Source: Mycobacterium sp. D16R12
GTDB taxonomy: Bacteria > Actinomycetota > Actinomycetes > Mycobacteriales > Mycobacteriaceae
DNA length: 64,000 bases
NCBI RefSeq assembly: GCF_002013465.1
Contig: NZ_MAFC01000009.1
Location: 62,001-126,000, forward strand
Reading direction: 5' to 3'
Shown here piece after piece: positions 60,828-64,000 of the stretch. Position numbers and translations under genes: made by a program. Position 1 is the first letter of the stretch. Each line of letters begins with the position of its first letter. A model generated the notes under the pieces. That model was not told the origin of the DNA, searched no databases, and worked only from the letters and a program-made list of their open reading frames with translations.

Positions 60828-62771
60828 TCACACGTCGATGCGTGAGCCCATGATGACCGTGCGATCCCGGGGCAGTCCGAAATACTCGGCAGCGTCGGCG
60901 GTGATATGCGAGGTGGCGAGGAACAGCTGCTTGCGCCACCGAGCCATCGTGGGTTCGGTGCCCCTGCCCAGTTCCAGTTTCGAGAGGAAGTAGGTGGCCT
61001 CGTCGATCGGGATGGCTTGCCCCTCGGTCTGCGCGGGGTCGAGTAGTCCCAGTGCGTGGGGGACGTTCGGAGTCTCCATGTATCCGAATCGTGCCGTGAC
61101 GTGAATGATCCCGTCTTCGGCGTATCCGAGATTGTCGATGGTCGTGCGGTCGGCATCTTCCACGCGGGGCACCGGCGATGTTTCGATCGACAGAATGACG
61201 ACGTGCTCATGCAGCACATGGTTGTGTTCCACGTTGGCACGCATCGCGAGCGGCGTGGTGTCCTTGCTCCGGTTGAGGAACACCGCGGTTCCGGGCACGC
61301 GCACCACGTGCGTGGCGTTTTCGTTGAGTTGGTCGACGAACGTGCGCAGTGGGCCTTCGGCCTGTTCGCGGGCGGGCGTCACGATGGTGCGGCCACGCTC
61401 CCAGGTTGTCATCACCGTGAACGCGGTCAGCGCGATCAAGAGCGGCAGCCACGCCCCGTGAACCAGTTTGGTCATGTTCGCCGCCAGGAACAGCAGGTCG
61501 ATGGTCAGCAGCGCGCCCGCGCCGAGCAGCAGCAGCCAGAGCGGGGTATTCCAGCGGATACGGGCGACATAGAAGAACAGCAGGGTCGTGATGGTAATGG
61601 TGCCGGTCACTGCCATGCCGAAGGCATATGCCAGCGCGGCTGAGGACTGGAACGCGAAGACCAGCGTCAGCACGGAGACCATGAGCACCCAATTGATCCA
61701 CGGCACGTAGATCTGGCCGATCGTCGATGCCGAGGTGTGGGTAATCCGCAACCGTGGCAGGTAACCGAGCTGAACCGCCTGCGATGCCACCGAATACGCG
61801 CCGGTGATCACCGACTGCGAGGCGATCACCGTCGCGGCGGTGGCGAGCAGCACGATGGGCAAGCGGGCCCACTCGGGCGTCAGCAAGAAGAACGGCGCGC
61901 TGATGGCAGATTGATCGCCCAGGATCAGCGCGCCCTGACCGAAGTAGCTCAGGGTCAGTGCGGGCAGCGCCAGGCCGAGCCACCCGTAGGTGATGGCCTT
62001 GCGTCCGAAGTGCCCCATGTCGGCGTACAACGCCTCGGCACCCGTCACCGAGAGCACCACTGCCGCGAGTGCGAAGAAGGCGATGTGAAAATGCCCGATC
62101 ATGAAACCGATTGCGTAGGTAGGTGAGAGTGCCCTGAGGATCTCCGGATGCCCGGCGATGCCGGTGATCCCGCAGGCGCCGATCGCCAGGAACCACAGGA
62201 TCATCACCGGCCCGAAGAATCGCCCGATGAGGGCGGTGCCGTGGCGTTGCACGGCGAACAAGGCGACGATGATCACCGCGGTGATGGGGACGATCCACGC
62301 CTCCAGATCCGGCTGAATGACCTTCACACCCTCGACTGCCGAGAGCACGGAGATAGCAGGGGTGATCATGCTGTCGCCGAAAAACAGAGCGGCGCCGAAG
62401 AGTCCGGCGCCGGCCAGCACCAGGGCACCACGACGTCCTTGCTTGCCGCCCCAGCGTGTCAACAGCGTGATGAGCGCCATGATGCCGCCCTCGCCGTCAT
62501 TGTCGGCGCGCATGACCAGGGTGACGTACGTGAACGTCACGATCGCCATCACCGACCAAAAGATCAGCGACACAATGCCATAGACGTTGTCGGTGCTTAC
62601 CGGCACGGGGTGCGGATCGGCCGGATTGAAGACCGTCTGAATGGTGTAGATCGGGCTCGTCCCGATATCACCGAACACCACTCCGAGCGCACCGACGACG
62701 ACCGCAAGGCGCACGGTGTTCGACGCACTGGCCGGGCTGTGTGGTGACGTGGTCGCAGAGTCGTGTTGCAC
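60828..62771 (-). CDS. kup: KUP-type potassium transporter
   Basis: A 647-residue membrane protein with about 12 helices. The opening VVVGALGVVFGDIGTSPIYT is the invariant start of KUP/HAK transporters, followed by VMRADNDGEGGIMALITLLT and GAGLFGAALFFGDSMITPAI. The soluble C-terminal part (about 450-647) is typical. It imports K+ coupled to protons. It is transcribed leftward towards dps; a 33-bp palindrome lies between the two genes. Confidence 0.93.
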   Translation of the reverse strand: MQHDSATTSPHSPASASNTVRLAVVVGALGVVFGDIGTSPIYTIQTVFNPADPHPVPVSTDNVYGIVSLIFWSVMAIVTFTYVTLVMRADNDGEGGIMALITLLTRWGGKQGRRGALVLAGAGLFGAALFFGDSMITPAISVLSAVEGVKVIQPDLEAWIVPITAVIIVALFAVQRHGTALIGRFFGPVMILWFLAIGACGITGIAGHPEILRALSPTYAIGFMIGHFHIAFFALAAVVLSVTGAEALYADMGHFGRKAITYGWLGLALPALTLSYFGQGALILGDQSAISAPFFLLTPEWARLPIVLLATAATVIASQSVITGAYSVASQAVQLGYLPRLRITHTSASTIGQIYVPWINWVLMVSVLTLVFAFQSSAALAYAFGMAVTGTITITTLLFFYVARIRWNTPLWLLLLGAGALLTIDLLFLAANMTKLVHGAWLPLLIALTAFTVMTTWERGRTIVTPAREQAEGPLRTFVDQLNENATHVVRVPGTAVFLNRSKDTTPLAMRANVEHNHVLHEHVVILSIETSPVPRVEDADRTTIDNLGYAEDGIIHVTARFGYMETPNVPHALGLLDPAQTEGQAIPIDEATYFLSKLELGRGTEPTMARWRKQLFLATSHITADAAEYFGLPRDRTVIMGSRIDV

Positions 62772-62839
62772 GGTGCGGTTCTCGTTTCTGCCTCGCCCAC
62801 CGTGCCGTCCGGTGTGGCTGGTGATGTGGCAGCCAGATA

Positions 62840-63727
62840 TTAGCCCGATCCCCGGCCGCCGGCCCTCTGATGGGCGGCCGTCAGCTCGGCGCCACTGCTC
62901 GTGTACGGGGTGATGTCTATGCGGGTGACCAGCCCGTCATGGGTGTCCATCCGGATGATCGCGAAGGGATGGCCACCCGGGGCGATGACCGCGCCCGGCC
63001 GCCCGTCGACGAGAAGCGATGCAGCGACGGCGATGCGGTCGATGAAGGTGCGCGTCTCCTCGGCAACGGCTCGGGCGCCGCGCACGAGCGTCGCCGCGCC
63101 ACTGGGGATGAGTGCCGGGTCGACCGTGCGTACCACGTCGGGTGCCATCAGGGTGATCAAGCGCTCGATATCGCCGCCGCTGGCTGCTGACAGGAAGGCA
63201 TCGACGATCTCCAGCTGATTCTCGATATCGCCGGCACGCGCGGGGTCAGCGATATCGAGCCGTACGCGCGCCCTGCTGGCGAGTTTCTTCGCGGAGACGA
63301 CGGTTGTATCGAGTATTGCGGCGACGTCCGCGAACGGCACGGCGAACAGGTCATGCAGCACATAGGCCACCCGCTGCTTGGGGGACAGCTCGCCGAGCAC
63401 CACGAGCATGGCTCGTGAAACCTGCTCGCGCCGTGCGAAATTCTCATCGGCGGCAAGGCTCGTCGCTGGCATGTGATCGGCAGTCAGTGAGATCTCTCCG
63501 CGGCGTTCGCGTGCCCTGAGTTGATCGAGGCAGAGCCGGGCGGTGACGGTCGTAAGCCACCCGTCGAGATTCTCCACCTGATTCAAGTCCGAGGATTGCG
63601 CCCGGATCCAGGCGGCTTGCAGCGCGTCCTCCGCGTCATGGTGTGAGCCGAGGATCCGGTGGGCCACGGACAGCAGCCGCGGCCGCGCGGCCTCGAAGTT
63701 TTCGATGAGATCCACGAGAGAGGTCAC
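62840..63727 (-). CDS. ECF sigma factor with SnoaL-like C-terminal domain (SigJ-like)
   Basis: A 295-residue sigma factor starting at GTG 63727. Region 2 is LLSVAHRILGSHHDAEDALQ, AAWIRAQSS, and region 4 is LSPKQRVAYVLHDLFAVPFA, DVAAILDTTVVSAKKLASRA. The last 120 residues form a SnoaL/NTF2-like domain (VDAFLSAASGGDIERLITLM, LVDGRPGAVIAPGGHP) seen in SigJ and ECF41-type factors. The WLPEP linker motif typical of ECF41 is not evident. The divergent gene is a DoxX-like protein, a frequent partner of this sigma type. Confidence 0.87.
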   Translation of the reverse strand: MTSLVDLIENFEAARPRLLSVAHRILGSHHDAEDALQAAWIRAQSSDLNQVENLDGWLTTVTARLCLDQLRARERRGEISLTADHMPATSLAADENFARREQVSRAMLVVLGELSPKQRVAYVLHDLFAVPFADVAAILDTTVVSAKKLASRARVRLDIADPARAGDIENQLEIVDAFLSAASGGDIERLITLMAPDVVRTVDPALIPSGAATLVRGARAVAEETRTFIDRIAVAASLLVDGRPGAVIAPGGHPFAIIRMDTHDGLVTRIDITPYTSSGAELTAAHQRAGGRGSG

Positions 63728-63748
63728 CTTTCCGTCATGCCGGTCGTC
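63722..63748 (+). promoter_or_regulatory. ECF-type promoter candidate for the DoxX-like gene
   Basis: GGTCACC (63722-63728), 16 bases, then CGTC (63745-63748) resembles the ECF41 type promoter (TGTCACA, about 16, CGTC). It lies 42 bp upstream of the DoxX-like start and overlaps the start codon of the sigma gene. Motif evidence only. Confidence 0.3.
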
Positions 63749-63790
63749 AAGAGGGTGAGGTCAACGAAACCGACTAGATAGGAGGCACAG

Positions 63791-64000
63791 ATGAGCGTAC
63801 AGATGGTGCTTGAAGCCGGACTGTTGGTGACGACGGTTCTCTGCGTCATCGCCAACGGGTTCGAGGTGGCGGCCAAGGCGGTCAAGGCACAATTCGTGGT
63901 GCAGAACTCCGGTGAGGTGGGATTGGCACCGCGATGGATTCCCTATCTCGCGGTGGTCGAGGGTGCGGGGGTGGCCGGTCTGATCATCGGCCTTGCCGGG
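63791..64000 (+). CDS. DoxX-like family membrane protein, N-terminal part
   Basis: The gene starts at ATG 63791 behind an ATAGGAGG site and runs off the end of the window with 70 residues visible. They include MVLEAGLLVTTVLCVIANGF as first membrane helix, a positively charged loop AAKAVKAQFVVQNSGEVGLA, and WIPYLAVVEGAGVAGLIIGL as the next helix, matching the small DoxX-like family. It is divergent from the ECF sigma factor and a likely member of its regulon. Confidence 0.72.
   Translation, partial: MSVQMVLEAGLLVTTVLCVIANGFEVAAKAVKAQFVVQNSGEVGLAPRWIPYLAVVEGAGVAGLIIGLAG

Noticed and set aside
1..64000. CRISPR arrays, insertion sequences and integrases
   Set aside because: No regularly spaced direct repeats, transposase or integrase genes were seen; the island at 46-52 kb shows no recognisable mobility gene or att repeats.

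Overview
The window reads as chromosomal DNA of a rapidly growing mycobacterium. Supporting evidence is the high-GC, densely packed coding sequence, a PPE protein, an MmpS/MmpL pair, a fused HadA/HadB-type dehydratase, F420/PPOX-type flavoproteins, a WhiB regulator, a 13E12/DUF222 HNH protein with a mycobacterial SOS box, an Rv2525c-like Tat protein and an MspA-family porin. The genus Mycobacteroides (abscessus-chelonae group) is my best guess. That is an inference from gene content, not a database result.

Layout. 1-5.3 kb: end of an F420/luciferase-type oxidoreductase, an SDR with an NTF2-like partner, an AraC regulator, an SRPBCC protein, a PaiB-like protein and an MFS transporter. 5.3-11.8 kb: SDR, DoxX protein, small membrane protein, PPE protein with an IdeR-like iron box upstream, Tat-exported DUF1906 protein and an ABC-F ATPase. 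12.1-14.0 kb: a three-gene nitrile hydratase/thiocyanate hydrolase operon (fused beta-alpha-like subunit, metal-binding subunit, activator-like protein). 14-20.6 kb: HadAB-like dehydratase, secreted small protein and GH6 cellulase, enoyl-CoA hydratase, PPOX flavoprotein, methyltransferase, TetR regulator, L,D-transpeptidase and a Pro/Ala-rich secreted protein with a strong terminator. 21-31.8 kb: SRPBCC, class III adenylate cyclase, MmpS-MmpL, PepSY and cupin proteins, TetR with a divergent hydrolase/membrane operon, WhiB3-like protein. 31.8-38.4 kb: YhgE/Pip exporter with a degenerate ABC ATPase, nitroreductase, patatin, epimerase, metallo-beta-lactamase-fold hydrolase. 38.4-46.3 kb: GlxA-type regulator divergent from an HD protein, 13E12 HNH protein, PoxB-like enzyme, a second patatin, SDR/TetR pair with a very long palindromic operator, PPOX protein.

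46.2-52.5 kb is an accessory island between conserved genes. Leftward it carries a translationally coupled cassette: EspR-like DNA-binding protein, ImmA/IrrE-type protease and MAB_1171c/DUF6545-type membrane protein. Rightward it carries an MspA-family porin with an unusual glycine-rich insert, a secreted protein of unknown family, a secreted protein ending in a polymorphic-toxin-like domain and a small likely immunity protein. The island ends in a decayed, doubly truncated ABC-F copy that resembles the intact ABC-F gene 41 kb away. This porin-linked secreted toxin/immunity module is the best candidate for an undescribed system in the window.

52.5-64 kb returns to core-like genes: ppc, a GH16 glucanase, an FAD amino-acid oxidase, an M20 amidohydrolase, a CitE-like lyase, a DsbA-like protein lacking its second active-site Cys, Dps behind a 33-bp palindrome, Kup and an ECF sigma factor with a SnoaL-like tail divergent from a DoxX-like gene cut by the window end.
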